The notes: generated by a model from the sequence alone, not told the origin. Positions 1 to 7,652 are shown, numbered from the stretch's first letter. The stretch is 22,954 bases of DNA from an uncultured Collinsella sp. (GCA_902476475.1 CABSDO010000020.1:1-22954), one strand, 5' to 3'. A program made the numbers and translations.

Positions 1-1064
1 CTGACGAGCTGCCCGAGGTCGCGGCCTTTGTGAAGGCCGACGAGGAAGACGGCATCGTGGCGGTCATCGATGACGTGCTGGGTGTTGAGCGCGAGATTGC
101 CGCCTATATTCCGCAGGTCAAGCGCACTGTTGAGGGTGCTGTCGCCTATGTCAAGATCTCCGATGGCTGCAACCGCTTCTGTAGCTTCTGCATGATCCCG
201 TATATCCGCGGTCGTTATCACTCGCGCAATGCCGAGAGCATTATCTCCGAGGTGCGCGACCTGGTCGCCGGTGGCGTGCGCGAGATTGTTCTGATCGGTC
301 AGGACACGGGCATCTGGGGTACCGACTTTGCCGACGAGGACCTCGCCGAGGGCTCGCCGCGCAATCTGGCGCAGCTGCTGCAGGCCGTTGCTGAGGCGGT
401 ACGTCCTCATAACGTGTGGGTCCGCGTACTCTACCTGCAGCCCGAGGGCATGACCGACGAGCTTATCGAGACCATTCGCGATACGCCCGAGGTGCTTCCC
501 TATATCGATATTCCCGTGCAGCACTGCGACGAGCGCATCCTCAAGGCCATGCGCCGCTCCGGTTCGCGCAAGGAGCTCGAGGACCTGTTCCGCGACCTGC
601 GCGAGCGCATCCCCGGTATCGTGATCCGCTCCACGGCCATGGTAGGTTTCCCGACCGAGACCGACGACGAGTTCCGCGATCTCATTGACTTTATGGACAC
701 CGTCGGCTTTGACTACACGAGCGTCTTTGCCTACTCGCGTGAGGAGGGTAGCCTGGCCGCCAAGATGGAGGGCCAGGTCGACGAAGAGGTTAAGCTCGAG
801 CGCGCCCAGGAGGCCATGGATCTGGCCGAGTCGCTCGGCTTTGCCGCGACAGCCGCGCACGTGGGCGAGCGCGCCCAGGTGATCGTTGACGGTATCGAGG
901 AGACCGAGGACGGTGCCGAGCTCATCGGACATGCCTGGTTCCAGGCACCCGATTCCGATGGTGCGGTGCATCTGGATGCCAGCGAGGCATCTGTGGGCGA
1001 TATTCTGACGGTCGAGTTTACCGATAGCTTCTGTTACGAGCTTATCGGTCATGTTGTGGAGTAG
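1..1064 (+). CDS. rimO: Ribosomal protein uS12 methylthiotransferase RimO, 5' end outside window
   Basis: RimO is a radical-SAM methylthiotransferase that adds a methylthio group to a conserved aspartate of ribosomal protein uS12. The open frame enters from the left edge (first full codon at base 3), so most of the N-terminal UPF0004 domain is missing. What is present is the radical-SAM core with DGCNRFCSFC (CxxxCxxC, first Cys at 168-170) followed by MIPYIRGR, then the barrel segments (LIGQDTG, DIPVQHCDERIL, STAMVGFPTETDDEF) and a C-terminal TRAM domain ending in YELIGHVVE. RIRGR-like and IPVQH wording favour RimO over MiaB, and a separate full miaB lies at 7716. The internal GTG at base 30 is not the true start. 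It heads a close-packed series with pgsA and cinA, the usual order ahead of recA in many actinobacteria and Firmicutes. Confidence 0.93.
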   Translation, partial: DELPEVAAFVKADEEDGIVAVIDDVLGVEREIAAYIPQVKRTVEGAVAYVKISDGCNRFCSFCMIPYIRGRYHSRNAESIISEVRDLVAGGVREIVLIGQDTGIWGTDFADEDLAEGSPRNLAQLLQAVAEAVRPHNVWVRVLYLQPEGMTDELIETIRDTPEVLPYIDIPVQHCDERILKAMRRSGSRKELEDLFRDLRERIPGIVIRSTAMVGFPTETDDEFRDLIDFMDTVGFDYTSVFAYSREEGSLAAKMEGQVDEEVKLERAQEAMDLAESLGFAATAAHVGERAQVIVDGIEETEDGAELIGHAWFQAPDSDGAVHLDASEASVGDILTVEFTDSFCYELIGHVVE

Positions 1065-1073
1065 GAGAGCGTC

Positions 1074-1712
1074 GTGGCTAACGAGAGCAATAAGGAACTG
1101 ACGAGTGTTTGGACGCCCGCCAACATCGTGACGTGCGTGCGCATCGTCTTTATTCCGGTGTTCATGATCGTGTCGGCGCTGTCTCACACGAGCGTTGCCG
1201 GTACGGATTGGAGCACCTTCGACGGCCCGCTTGCCGCCGCTGCCTTTATTCTGTACGTCATCCTGTCGTGCACAGATAAGGTTGATGGCTACCTGGCTCG
1301 TTCGCGCAACGAGATCACCGACTTCGGTAAGTTTTTGGATCCCATCGCCGATAAGTTGCTCGTGTTCTCGGCCCTGCTGCTGTTCTTGGACTTTGGCGCC
1401 GTAACCGTGTGGTCGGTGTTCATCATCCTGTTCCGCGAGCTGCTGGTGAGCGCCCTGCGCATGGTCGCGAGTGCGGCCGGTGTGGTCGTTGCGGCCGATA
1501 AGCTCGGCAAGTACAAGACGGCGACTACGATGGTTTCCATCTGCGGTTATCTGTGCGTCTTTGCGATGTCTGGCCTTAACCTGGCCCCGGTGGCGCTGAC
1601 GCTCGGTATCTATGGCGTCTCACGCTTCCTGTACGCCGTGGCCGTTATCCTGACCGTTATCTCGGGCGCTCAGTACTTCTGGAACTGCCGCAAGATTGTC
1701 TTTTCGGTCTAG
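1074..1712 (+). CDS. pgsA: CDP-diacylglycerol--glycerol-3-phosphate 3-phosphatidyltransferase
   Basis: This membrane enzyme makes phosphatidylglycerol phosphate from CDP-diacylglycerol and glycerol 3-phosphate, the committed step to phosphatidylglycerol and cardiolipin. The 212-residue product has the full CDP-alcohol phosphotransferase signature DG-x2-AR-x8-G-x3-D-x3-D (DGYLAR ... DFGKFLDPIADK, around residues 72-93) and several hydrophobic segments. The N-terminus TPANIVTCVRIVFIPVF is typical of PgsA. The GTG start at 1074 is 9 bases after the rimO stop, with a GGAG just upstream around the rimO stop codon. The position between rimO and cinA is the conserved pgsA position. A second member of the superfamily is at 21942-22646. 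Family context makes this one the better candidate for the true PgsA, but substrate is not proven by sequence. Confidence 0.9.
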   Translation: MANESNKELTSVWTPANIVTCVRIVFIPVFMIVSALSHTSVAGTDWSTFDGPLAAAAFILYVILSCTDKVDGYLARSRNEITDFGKFLDPIADKLLVFSALLLFLDFGAVTVWSVFIILFRELLVSALRMVASAAGVVVAADKLGKYKTATTMVSICGYLCVFAMSGLNLAPVALTLGIYGVSRFLYAVAVILTVISGAQYFWNCRKIVFSV

Positions 1713-1724
1713 GTCCTGGTAGGC

Positions 1725-2255
1725 ATGACGGAATCATTTGAGCAGATTGCCGCGCACAATGAAGAGCTTGCACGCGATATTGTCGAGCGTGCAAGCGTTC
1801 GTGGCGTGACGGTTTCGACGGCTGAATCTCTGACAGCGGGTATGATCGCCTCGACGATCGCCGATATCCCCGGTGCCTCGGCGGTGCTGCGCGGTGGTGC
1901 GGTGACGTACTGCGACGAGATTAAGCATCGCGTGCTCGGCGTTGAGCAAGAGACGCTCGATCGCTATACCGCGGTGTCGTACCAGACGGCGCGCGAGATG
2001 GCTGCCGGTTCGCTGGAGCTGTACCAGAGCGATATTGCCGTGAGTGCGACGGGCTATGCCGGCCCCGGTGGAGGGACCGAGGACGATCCGGCTGGAACCT
2101 TTTATATTGGCTGGGCGTATCGCTCGGCCGATGGGGGAGTGCCGGTCGTGGACTCCATTCGTTGTCACTATGAGGGCGATCGTTCGTGTGTTCGTGCCCA
2201 TGCGGTCGCGGAGGCGCTGGGTCGCATTGTCTGCGTGCTCCATTCTATGGAATAG
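1725..2255 (+). CDS. CinA C-terminal domain protein, nicotinamide-nucleotide amidohydrolase (PncC type)
   Basis: The protein of 176 residues covers only the CinA C-terminal (PncC) domain, which in characterised members deamidates nicotinamide mononucleotide to nicotinate mononucleotide for NAD recycling. Recognisable blocks are STAESLTAGMIAS, PGASAVLRGGAVTY, KHRVLGV, AVSYQTAREMA and ATGYAGPGGG. The N-terminal MoCF-like domain of full-length CinA is absent, as in stand-alone PncC/YgaD proteins. The ATG start is 12 bases after the pgsA stop. A hairpin at 2263-2286 closes the unit just before the recA promoter. The cinA-recA adjacency is common, though the older competence-related name does not prove a role in DNA uptake. 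Confidence 0.88.
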   Translation: MTESFEQIAAHNEELARDIVERASVRGVTVSTAESLTAGMIASTIADIPGASAVLRGGAVTYCDEIKHRVLGVEQETLDRYTAVSYQTAREMAAGSLELYQSDIAVSATGYAGPGGGTEDDPAGTFYIGWAYRSADGGVPVVDSIRCHYEGDRSCVRAHAVAEALGRIVCVLHSME

Positions 2256-2262
2256 ACGTGTT

Positions 2263-2286
2263 TTAAGGGGCCTCCGGGCCCCTTAA
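2263..2286 (+). terminator. Hairpin terminator after cinA
   Basis: A perfect 10-bp inverted repeat (TTAAGGGGCC / GGCCCCTTAA) with a TCCG tetraloop starts 8 bases after the cinA stop. The U-tract after it is weak (TTGT), so termination may be partial or assisted. It separates the rimO-pgsA-cinA unit from the recA promoter. Confidence 0.65.
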
Positions 2287-2383
2287 TTGTGGAGATAGGG
2301 ACCTCTGGCGAATTTGCTCTTTGTGCAGCTATTTGGTGTATTCTTCCCCGTCATGCTTTGTTTGGTTCGCCTGCGGTCAAGTT

Positions 2384-2421
2384 TTTGGTCAGTGTTTGGT
2401 CGGCGTTTGGTTGGGTTTTGG
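2384..2421 (+). repeat. Degenerate 11-bp tandem repeat upstream of the recA promoter
   Basis: TTTGG recurs at 2384, 2395, 2406 and 2417, each exactly 11 bp apart, in a unit resembling TTTGGTCRGYG. A further TTTGG lies at 2361, 23 bp before the first. The array ends about 33 bp before the recA -35 box. The rest of the 2287-2453 stretch shows no convincing gene. Confidence 0.6.
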
Positions 2422-2453
2422 AAAGGTCGGCTGCATATGATTTATCTGAACGG

Positions 2454-2482
2454 TTGACCACGAACAGCCGTTCGTTTATTAT
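2454..2482 (+). promoter_or_regulatory. recA promoter (sigma-A type)
   Basis: TTGACC (2454-2459) and TATTAT (2477-2482) are separated by 17 bp and match the vegetative consensus well. The LexA box at 2461-2474 fills most of the spacer, so LexA binding would block RNA polymerase directly. The predicted transcription start near 2489 leaves a leader of about 24 nt containing the recA ribosome-binding site. Confidence 0.82.
2461..2474. promoter_or_regulatory. LexA operator (SOS box) of recA
   Basis: CGAACAGCCGTTCG is a palindrome of the CGAAC-N4-GTTCG type, the SOS box of Gram-positive and actinobacterial LexA. It lies between the -35 and -10 of the recA promoter. A lexA gene with related boxes is present at 12002-12739. 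Confidence 0.88.
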
Positions 2483-2512
2483 CGATGCAGGTTGTTAAGA
2501 GGAGGGCTATTC

Positions 2513-3661
2513 ATGGCCAAGAATTCAGGTCCCGTACGTACCGTTCATGCTCGCACGACGGGTAAAGAGCGCGATGAGATGATCGCCACCACCAAGGCCG
2601 AGATCGAGAAGAAATTCGGCCAGGGTTCCATCATGAGGTACGGCGACGGTGGCCCCGAGCTCGAGGTCGAGGCCATTCCCACGGGCGCCCTGGCCCTCGA
2701 TGCCGCGCTGGGCATCGGCGGCGTGCCGCGCGGCCGTATCGTCGAGATTTACGGTCCCGAGTCCTCCGGTAAGACAACGCTTTCGCTCGAGATTTTGGCA
2801 GAGGCTCAGGCTATGGGCGGCGTTGTGGCATTTATTGATGCCGAGCACGCGCTCGATCCCACGTATGCCGCGCGTATCGGTGTGGACATCGATGAGGTCC
2901 TCATTTCCCAGCCCGATACGGGCGAGCAGGCGCTCGAGATCGTCGACATGCTCGTGCGCTCTGGCGCCATCGACGCCATCGTCGTCGACTCTGTCGCCGC
3001 TTTGACTCCGCGTGCTGAGATTGAGGGCGAGATCGGCGATACTACGGTCGGCCTTCAAGCCCGTCTGATGAGCCAGGCACTCCGTAAGCTCGCCGGTTCG
3101 CTCGCCAAATCTAAAACGACCTGCATCTTCATTAACCAGCTGCGCGAGAAGATCGGCGTCATGTTCGGCAACCCCGAGACAACGACGGGCGGCCGCGCCC
3201 TCAAGTTCTTCTCGTCGGTGCGCATCGATATTCGCCGCATCGACAGCATCAAGCTCAAGGACGAGGTTATCGGCAATCGCGTGCGTGCCAAAGTCGTTAA
3301 GAATAAGGTGGCCGCTCCGTTCCGCTCTGCCGAGTTCGACATCATGTACGGCACGGGCATCTCTAAGGAGGGCTCGATTCTGGACATGGCCGTCGAGTGC
3401 GGTATCTGCAAAAAGATGGGCTCTTGGTTTGCTTACGGTGAGGACAAGCTCGGTAACGGTCGCGAGGCCGCCAAGGCCTTCCTGCGCGAACACCCCGATT
3501 GTGCCGATGAGATCGAGCACAAGGTTCGTCTCGCCTGCGGCCTTGAATTCGATGACGATGCTCCGTCCGAGGTCGAGCTGACCGATCAGCCCGAAACTGA
3601 GGAGTTCGATGAGCTTTACGCCATCGATGGCTCCGCGATGCTCGATGATGACGACGAGTAA
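2513..3661 (+). CDS. recA: Recombinase RecA
   Basis: RecA forms ATP-dependent filaments on single-stranded DNA, drives strand exchange, and stimulates LexA self-cleavage. The 382-residue product has Walker A GPESSGKT (81-88), Walker B in AIVVDS (155-160), the L2 region with GNPETTTGGRALKFF (219-233), and a conserved INQLREKIGVMFG. The acidic C-terminal tail ends MLDDDDE. The ATG at 2513 is chosen over an in-frame TTG at 2492 because GAGGAGG lies 6-7 bases ahead of it and the TTG would precede that site. The N-terminus is about 15 residues longer than in E. coli RecA. No intein is present. The gene follows a LexA-controlled promoter, and recX starts 11 bases after its stop. Confidence 0.98.
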   Translation: MAKNSGPVRTVHARTTGKERDEMIATTKAEIEKKFGQGSIMRYGDGGPELEVEAIPTGALALDAALGIGGVPRGRIVEIYGPESSGKTTLSLEILAEAQAMGGVVAFIDAEHALDPTYAARIGVDIDEVLISQPDTGEQALEIVDMLVRSGAIDAIVVDSVAALTPRAEIEGEIGDTTVGLQARLMSQALRKLAGSLAKSKTTCIFINQLREKIGVMFGNPETTTGGRALKFFSSVRIDIRRIDSIKLKDEVIGNRVRAKVVKNKVAAPFRSAEFDIMYGTGISKEGSILDMAVECGICKKMGSWFAYGEDKLGNGREAAKAFLREHPDCADEIEHKVRLACGLEFDDDAPSEVELTDQPETEEFDELYAIDGSAMLDDDDE

Positions 3662-3672
3662 CGGATGCTCTC

Positions 3673-4365
3673 ATGTCGTATTCGGTGACCGAGGCCACGG
3701 TCGTCTTTCCCGATAAGAAGGCGACCTCCTCGTTCTCGAGTGGGTATGCATCAAAAAAGCCTTGTGCACATATCGACTGCGAGCTCGAGGGCGGTTATGA
3801 ACGATCCATCTGGATTCCTGTTCGTGTTGCGCGCCTGTTTCTTAAAAATCGCCCCGATCTTCCCTGCGATTGGGATGAGTTTCGCGAAGCGGTACAGCTC
3901 ATTGAGCGTAAATGCGCGCTTACCATGGTGACTGAGATGCTGTCGCGCCGCGACCATGCCACGGGTGAGGTCCGTGACAAGCTCGCTCGTTACGGATTTC
4001 GCGCGGACGCGATTGAATTCGCCGTTGAGCGTGCCACTGAGTATCGTTTTTTAGATGAGAACCGCTTTTGTTCGTACTTTATCGAGGAACGCAAACGACG
4101 CGGCTGGGGACAGCGCAAGATTGAGACCGAGCTCAAGCGTCGCCATGTCGTACTCGATGATATCCCCGGCTATCCCGAGGATTATTTTGCCGTTGAGGAC
4201 GACTTGGCTCGCGCGTCGGCTTTACTCGCGAAGCGTCGCGTTCCCGAGACACGTGGATTCGAAAAACTCGTCCGGTTTTTGATGGGTAAGGGCTTTTCGT
4301 ACCACATCGCCGCCGATGCCGTTAAGGCGCGTCTCGATGCCGAACGTGAGGAATGTGCAGTTTAG
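3673..4365 (+). CDS. recX: Regulatory protein RecX
   Basis: RecX binds RecA filaments and modulates recombinase and co-protease activity. The 230-residue product contains the helical repeats typical of the family: LTMVTEMLSRRDHATGEVRDKL, then FLDENRFCSYFIEERKRRGWGQRKIETELKRR, and a final repeat FEKLVRFLMGKGFSYHIAADAVKA. Its first roughly 75 residues are less conserved and make it longer than E. coli RecX (166 residues). It starts 11 bases after recA and has no promoter of its own in that gap, so it is probably co-transcribed from the SOS-controlled recA promoter. No clear rho-independent terminator follows; the next recognisable signal is the rny promoter. Confidence 0.9.
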   Translation: MSYSVTEATVVFPDKKATSSFSSGYASKKPCAHIDCELEGGYERSIWIPVRVARLFLKNRPDLPCDWDEFREAVQLIERKCALTMVTEMLSRRDHATGEVRDKLARYGFRADAIEFAVERATEYRFLDENRFCSYFIEERKRRGWGQRKIETELKRRHVVLDDIPGYPEDYFAVEDDLARASALLAKRRVPETRGFEKLVRFLMGKGFSYHIAADAVKARLDAEREECAV

Positions 4366-4427
4366 ACACATGTGTTTTGCGCACCTGCCGTTCACCGCCT
4401 TTTAGCCGCCGTGCTGGGTCCATTTAT

Positions 4428-4456
4428 TTGACAGTTGTTGCGGTTCAACGTACGAT
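4428..4456 (+). promoter_or_regulatory. Probable rny promoter
   Basis: A perfect TTGACA (4428-4433) is followed after 17 bp by TACGAT (4451-4456). The resulting transcript would have a leader of about 160 nt before rny, containing hairpins at 4486-4500 and 4562-4587. The rest of the recX-rny gap shows no gene. Confidence 0.7.
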
Positions 4457-4561
4457 AAACACTGTCATTTGCTTTGTGATATGTGCTCATCTTTGATGAG
4501 TTTGTTTATATGTTTATCTGTATCCGACCCGCATAAGCTGCGCCCATATTACTCAAATGTC

Positions 4562-4587
4562 GCGAGCCGTTCGTAAGGACGGTTCGC
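4562..4587 (+). promoter_or_regulatory. Leader hairpin with GNRA-type loop upstream of rny
   Basis: An 11-bp stem (GCGAGCCGTTC pairing with GGACGGTTCGC, two G-T wobbles) closes a GTAA loop and is followed by TTTGTTGT. It lies 35 bases before the rny start inside the predicted leader. It may be a transcription attenuator or an RNA-processing element; the function is inferred. Confidence 0.5.
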
Positions 4588-4622
4588 TTTGTTGTGTAAC
4601 GAATCCATAAAAAGGAGTGAGC

Positions 4623-6173
4623 ATGCCTATCATCGCAGCGCTCGTTGGCATTGTTTTGGGTGCCATCGCCGCCATTGCCTACATGCGCACCGCCAAGCAG
4701 GGTAGTCTTCACGAGGCCGACGAAAAGATCCAGTCGGCTCACGCACAGGCTGAGTCCCTAATCGGTGATGCAAAGCGTCAGGCCGAGACCCTCAAAAAAG
4801 AGGCTCTGCTTGAGGCAAAGGAAGAGATCATCAAGAATAAGCAGGCTGCCGAGGCCGAGGACAAGCAGCGTAAGAGCGAGATTCGTACGCTCGAGAACCG
4901 TGTGATGCAGCGCGAGGAGTCCCTCGATCGCCGCAACGATGCCCTCGACAAGCGTGAGCACCAGTTGTCCAGCCAGGCTGGCCAGGTCGAGAAGCGCTCC
5001 CGTGAGCTTGAGGAGCTTTGCGCCAAGCAGACCTCGGAGCTCGAGCGCATCGCCGACCTGACCCGCGAGGATGCTCACAAGGAACTCCTCGACAAGGTTC
5101 GTGGCGAGGTTACCCACGAGGCCGCTACGATCATCCGTGAGTCCGAGCAGCAGGTTCGCGCCGAGTGCCACAAGACCGCCCAGGAGATCTTGTCCCTGGC
5201 GATTCAGCGCTGTGCCGCCGATCACACCGCCGAGGTCACCGTTACCTCCGTGCATATTCCGTCTGACGACCTGAAGGGTCGCATCATCGGCCGCGAGGGG
5301 CGCAATATCCGCACCTTCGAGCAGGTTTCCGGCGTCAACCTCGTGATCGATGATACGCCCGAGACCGTCGTGCTTTCGAGCTTCGATCCGGTCCGTCGCG
5401 AGACCGCCCGCGTCGCCCTCGAGAACCTTATTGCTGACGGCCGCATTCATCCTGCCCGTATCGAGGAGATGTATCACAAGGCCGCCGACTTGGTTCAACA
5501 GCGCGTGCGCGAGGCTGGCGAACAGGCTGCCTTCGATACCGGTATCCACGATCTGCACCCCGAGATCGTTAAGACCCTTGGTGCTCTGCGCTACCGCACC
5601 TCGTTTGGTCAGAACGTGCTCCAGCACTCCCTCGAGGTTTCCGATCTGTGCGGCGTGATGGCTTCCGAGCTTGGCCTGGACGTTGTGACCGCCAAGCGTG
5701 CTGGTCTGTTGCACGATCTTGGCAAGGCTATCGACCATGACGTCGAGGGTCCGCATGCCGTTATCGGCGCCGAGCTCGCCCGTCGCTATGGCGAGAAGCC
5801 CGTTATCGTTCACGCTATCGAGGCTCACCACGCCGACGTCGACCCCAACACGGTGCTCGATGTTCTGGTTCAGGCTGCCGATGCCGTTTCTGCCTCTCGC
5901 CCCGGTGCCCGTCGCGAATCGGCCGAGAACTACATCAAGCGTCTTGAGAAGCTCGAGGAGATCGCCAACTCCCATGACGGCGTCGAGCGTACCTATGCCA
6001 TGCAGGCTGGCCGTGAGGTCCACGTCATGGTTCAGCCGGACAAGATTTCCGATGCCCAGTCCACGGTCTTGGCTCATGACATCGCCCATCAGATCGAGGA
6101 AGATATGGAGTATCCCGGTCAGGTGCGCGTCGTCGTGATTCGCGAGAGCCGCGCTGTCGATATCGCTAAATAA
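4623..6173 (+). CDS. rny: Ribonuclease Y
   Basis: RNase Y is a membrane-anchored endoribonuclease that starts mRNA decay in many Gram-positive bacteria. The 516-residue protein begins with one membrane segment (PIIAALVGIVLGAIAAIAYM, residues 2-21). A long charged coiled coil (about 30-190) follows, then a KH domain (about 205-270, LKGRIIGREGRNIRTFE) and an HD domain with the HD pair in LLHDLGKAIDHD (364-365). Length and domain order match the family. The ATG at 4623 is preferred over GTG 4617 because the GTG overlaps the GGAG site (4614-4617), which is 5 bases before the ATG. A promoter and hairpin lie upstream. The next gene starts one base after its stop, so the two are probably translationally coupled. 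Confidence 0.95.
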   Translation: MPIIAALVGIVLGAIAAIAYMRTAKQGSLHEADEKIQSAHAQAESLIGDAKRQAETLKKEALLEAKEEIIKNKQAAEAEDKQRKSEIRTLENRVMQREESLDRRNDALDKREHQLSSQAGQVEKRSRELEELCAKQTSELERIADLTREDAHKELLDKVRGEVTHEAATIIRESEQQVRAECHKTAQEILSLAIQRCAADHTAEVTVTSVHIPSDDLKGRIIGREGRNIRTFEQVSGVNLVIDDTPETVVLSSFDPVRRETARVALENLIADGRIHPARIEEMYHKAADLVQQRVREAGEQAAFDTGIHDLHPEIVKTLGALRYRTSFGQNVLQHSLEVSDLCGVMASELGLDVVTAKRAGLLHDLGKAIDHDVEGPHAVIGAELARRYGEKPVIVHAIEAHHADVDPNTVLDVLVQAADAVSASRPGARRESAENYIKRLEKLEEIANSHDGVERTYAMQAGREVHVMVQPDKISDAQSTVLAHDIAHQIEEDMEYPGQVRVVVIRESRAVDIAK

Positions 6174-6174
6174 C

Positions 6175-7260
6175 ATGAACGACGCGAACGAGCTCATCTC
6201 ATTTATCGCGTCGATGTCGGGGGAGGGCAACCTTCGCGTCGAGGAGAACCTTGGCGAGGGGTATGTCCGCCTCCGCGTTTCGGAGGCCGAGCGGCGCCAG
6301 GCAAAGCACGACATCCAGCATGTCGAGGATATTGTCATCGAAATGCTGCGCAACGCTCGTGATGCCGGCGCCGACAAGGTCTATCTCGCCACGACCAAGG
6401 AAGATGGCGTCCGTACACTCGTCTTTCTGGATAACGGCTCGGGTGTGCCGCAGGATATGCAGGAGCGCATCTTCGACGCCCGCGTCACCTCCAAGCTCGA
6501 GAGCATGAAGATGGATCGTTGGGGTGTTCACGGTCGAGGCATGGCATTGTTCTCGATTAAGCAGAACACCGATGAGGCATGCGTTGTCGCGTCGGATGTT
6601 GACCTTGGCTCGGTCTTTAAGGTGAGCGTCGCTACCGACCGCCTTGGCGAGCGCGCCGATCAGTCCAGCTGGCCTCAGGCCGTGAAGGACGAGGACGGTC
6701 ACTATGTCTGCGCCCGCGGCCCTCACAACATCATTCGCGCCGCCTGCGAGTTTGCCCTCGAGGAGCTGCGCGCCTGTGATGTCTATCTGGGGTCTCCGTC
6801 CGAGATCGCCGCGACGCTGCATGCGCAGGCCTCTAGCCGTCTCGATGCTTCTCGTCTTTTGTTTATTGATGACGAAGCCGAGCTTCCCGTGGTCGATCGT
6901 CTGGGTCTTGCTTCGGATGCGGAAGACTTTATCCGTATCTGCTCGGGTTTGGGCCTTGAGATGTCCGAGCGTACGGCGCATCGTATCTTGGCGGGCCAGA
7001 TTAAGCCCGTTCGCGGTGTGACCGCACGCCTGCTACGCGAGCGCGATTCGTCCTCACATGCGTCTGCACCGGTCGATCTCGCTAAAGATCGTCGCGGGCT
7101 GCGTATCGCCAAGGACGACATGGCGCAGTTCTCGCGAGCCGTCGAGCGCGACTTTAACGATCTTGCATCGCGGTACTATCTCAACCTTTGCGGCGACCCC
7201 AAGATTCGTGTTTCGCGTGATCGTATTACCGTGACGTTCGATCTTGCCAAAGAGGAATAG
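6175..7260 (+). CDS. GHKL-fold ATP-binding protein of unknown role
   Basis: The 361-residue protein has a Bergerat (GHKL) ATPase fold near its N-terminus. Its N box is EMLRNARDAGA (E56, N60, D63), its G1 box DNGSG (86-90) and its G2 box GVHGRGMALF (117-126). This is the ATP-binding site of Hsp90, MutL, histidine kinases and GyrB. There is no recognisable histidine-kinase dimerisation domain, receiver domain or membrane segment. The remaining roughly 190 residues do not match a domain I recognise. It begins one base after the rny stop with no clear Shine-Dalgarno, which suggests coupled translation and a linked function, perhaps in RNA decay or regulation. A MutL-like or anti-sigma-kinase-like activity is possible but unsupported. 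Confidence 0.8.
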   Translation: MNDANELISFIASMSGEGNLRVEENLGEGYVRLRVSEAERRQAKHDIQHVEDIVIEMLRNARDAGADKVYLATTKEDGVRTLVFLDNGSGVPQDMQERIFDARVTSKLESMKMDRWGVHGRGMALFSIKQNTDEACVVASDVDLGSVFKVSVATDRLGERADQSSWPQAVKDEDGHYVCARGPHNIIRAACEFALEELRACDVYLGSPSEIAATLHAQASSRLDASRLLFIDDEAELPVVDRLGLASDAEDFIRICSGLGLEMSERTAHRILAGQIKPVRGVTARLLRERDSSSHASAPVDLAKDRRGLRIAKDDMAQFSRAVERDFNDLASRYYLNLCGDPKIRVSRDRITVTFDLAKEE

Positions 7261-7264
7261 CATC

Positions 7265-7293
7265 TTTACCGAGTCCGTTCGGTACGATACAGT
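7265..7293 (+). promoter_or_regulatory. Possible spoVS promoter
   Basis: TTTACC (7265-7270) and TACAGT (7288-7293) are 17 bp apart, each matching four of six consensus positions. The 74-base gap between the ATPase gene and spoVS suits a promoter. The match is modest. Confidence 0.35.
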
Positions 7294-7334
7294 TATTGCA
7301 GTTAAAACGTACTTTTAAACGCAGGAGTTTCTTC

Positions 7335-7652
7335 ATGGATTGCCTGAAGGTATCAAGCAAATCATCGCCCGCGTCCGTTGCTGGCGCCATTGCCGGCATG
7401 GTCAAAGATGGTGTTCCCGTCAATATTCAGTGTGTCGGCGCGGGCGCCGTCAACCAGGCCATTAAGGCTGTGGCCATTGCACGCGGCTTTTTGATTCCGA
7501 CCGGGTTTGATATTTCCTGCGCGCCGGTGTTCTCCGACATCCTCATCAACGGGGAGTCGCGCACGGCCATCCGTCTTTCTATTTACGTTCATCAGATTAA
7601 TCGAGCTGCTATGGATAACGTTGTAATGGACGACGTTAAGCCTGTGGCATAG
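7335..7652 (+). CDS. spoVS: Stage V sporulation protein S (SpoVS, Alba-like fold)
   Basis: SpoVS is a small Alba-like protein, first known from B. subtilis sporulation but present in many non-spore-formers, and thought to bind nucleic acid. The 105-residue product matches the family over most of its length: LKVSSKSSPASVAGAIAG, IQCVGAGAVNQAIKAVAIARG, GFDISCAPVFSDI and RTAIRLSIYV. A tail of about 20 residues extends past the usual 86. ATG 7335 is preferred over an upstream in-frame TTG (7296) because AGGAG lies 7 bases before it. Proximity to rny suggests a role in RNA or regulatory biology rather than sporulation. No spore genes appear in the window. Confidence 0.92.
   Translation: MDCLKVSSKSSPASVAGAIAGMVKDGVPVNIQCVGAGAVNQAIKAVAIARGFLIPTGFDISCAPVFSDILINGESRTAIRLSIYVHQINRAAMDNVVMDDVKPVA

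Noticed and set aside
2361..2421. TTTGG array considered as a CRISPR array
   Set aside because: The period is 11 bp and the units are degenerate. CRISPR repeats are 23-50 bp with spacers of similar length, and no cas genes are present.
2289..2498. A 69-codon plus-strand frame before recA
   Set aside because: It runs through the recA promoter and LexA box and has no ribosome-binding site. The region is regulatory.
2525..3520. A 331-codon open frame on the minus strand
   Set aside because: It is the antisense shadow of recA.
4486..4500. CTCATC/GATGAG hairpin followed by TTTGTTT as a terminator
   Set aside because: The stem is only 6 bp with a 3-nt loop and lies downstream of the rny promoter. 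It is too weak to claim.
4758..6377. A 539-codon open frame on the minus strand
   Set aside because: It is antisense to rny, a complete and conserved gene, and arises from GC-rich codon bias. Its translation is Leu/Gly/Asp-rich with no recognisable domain.
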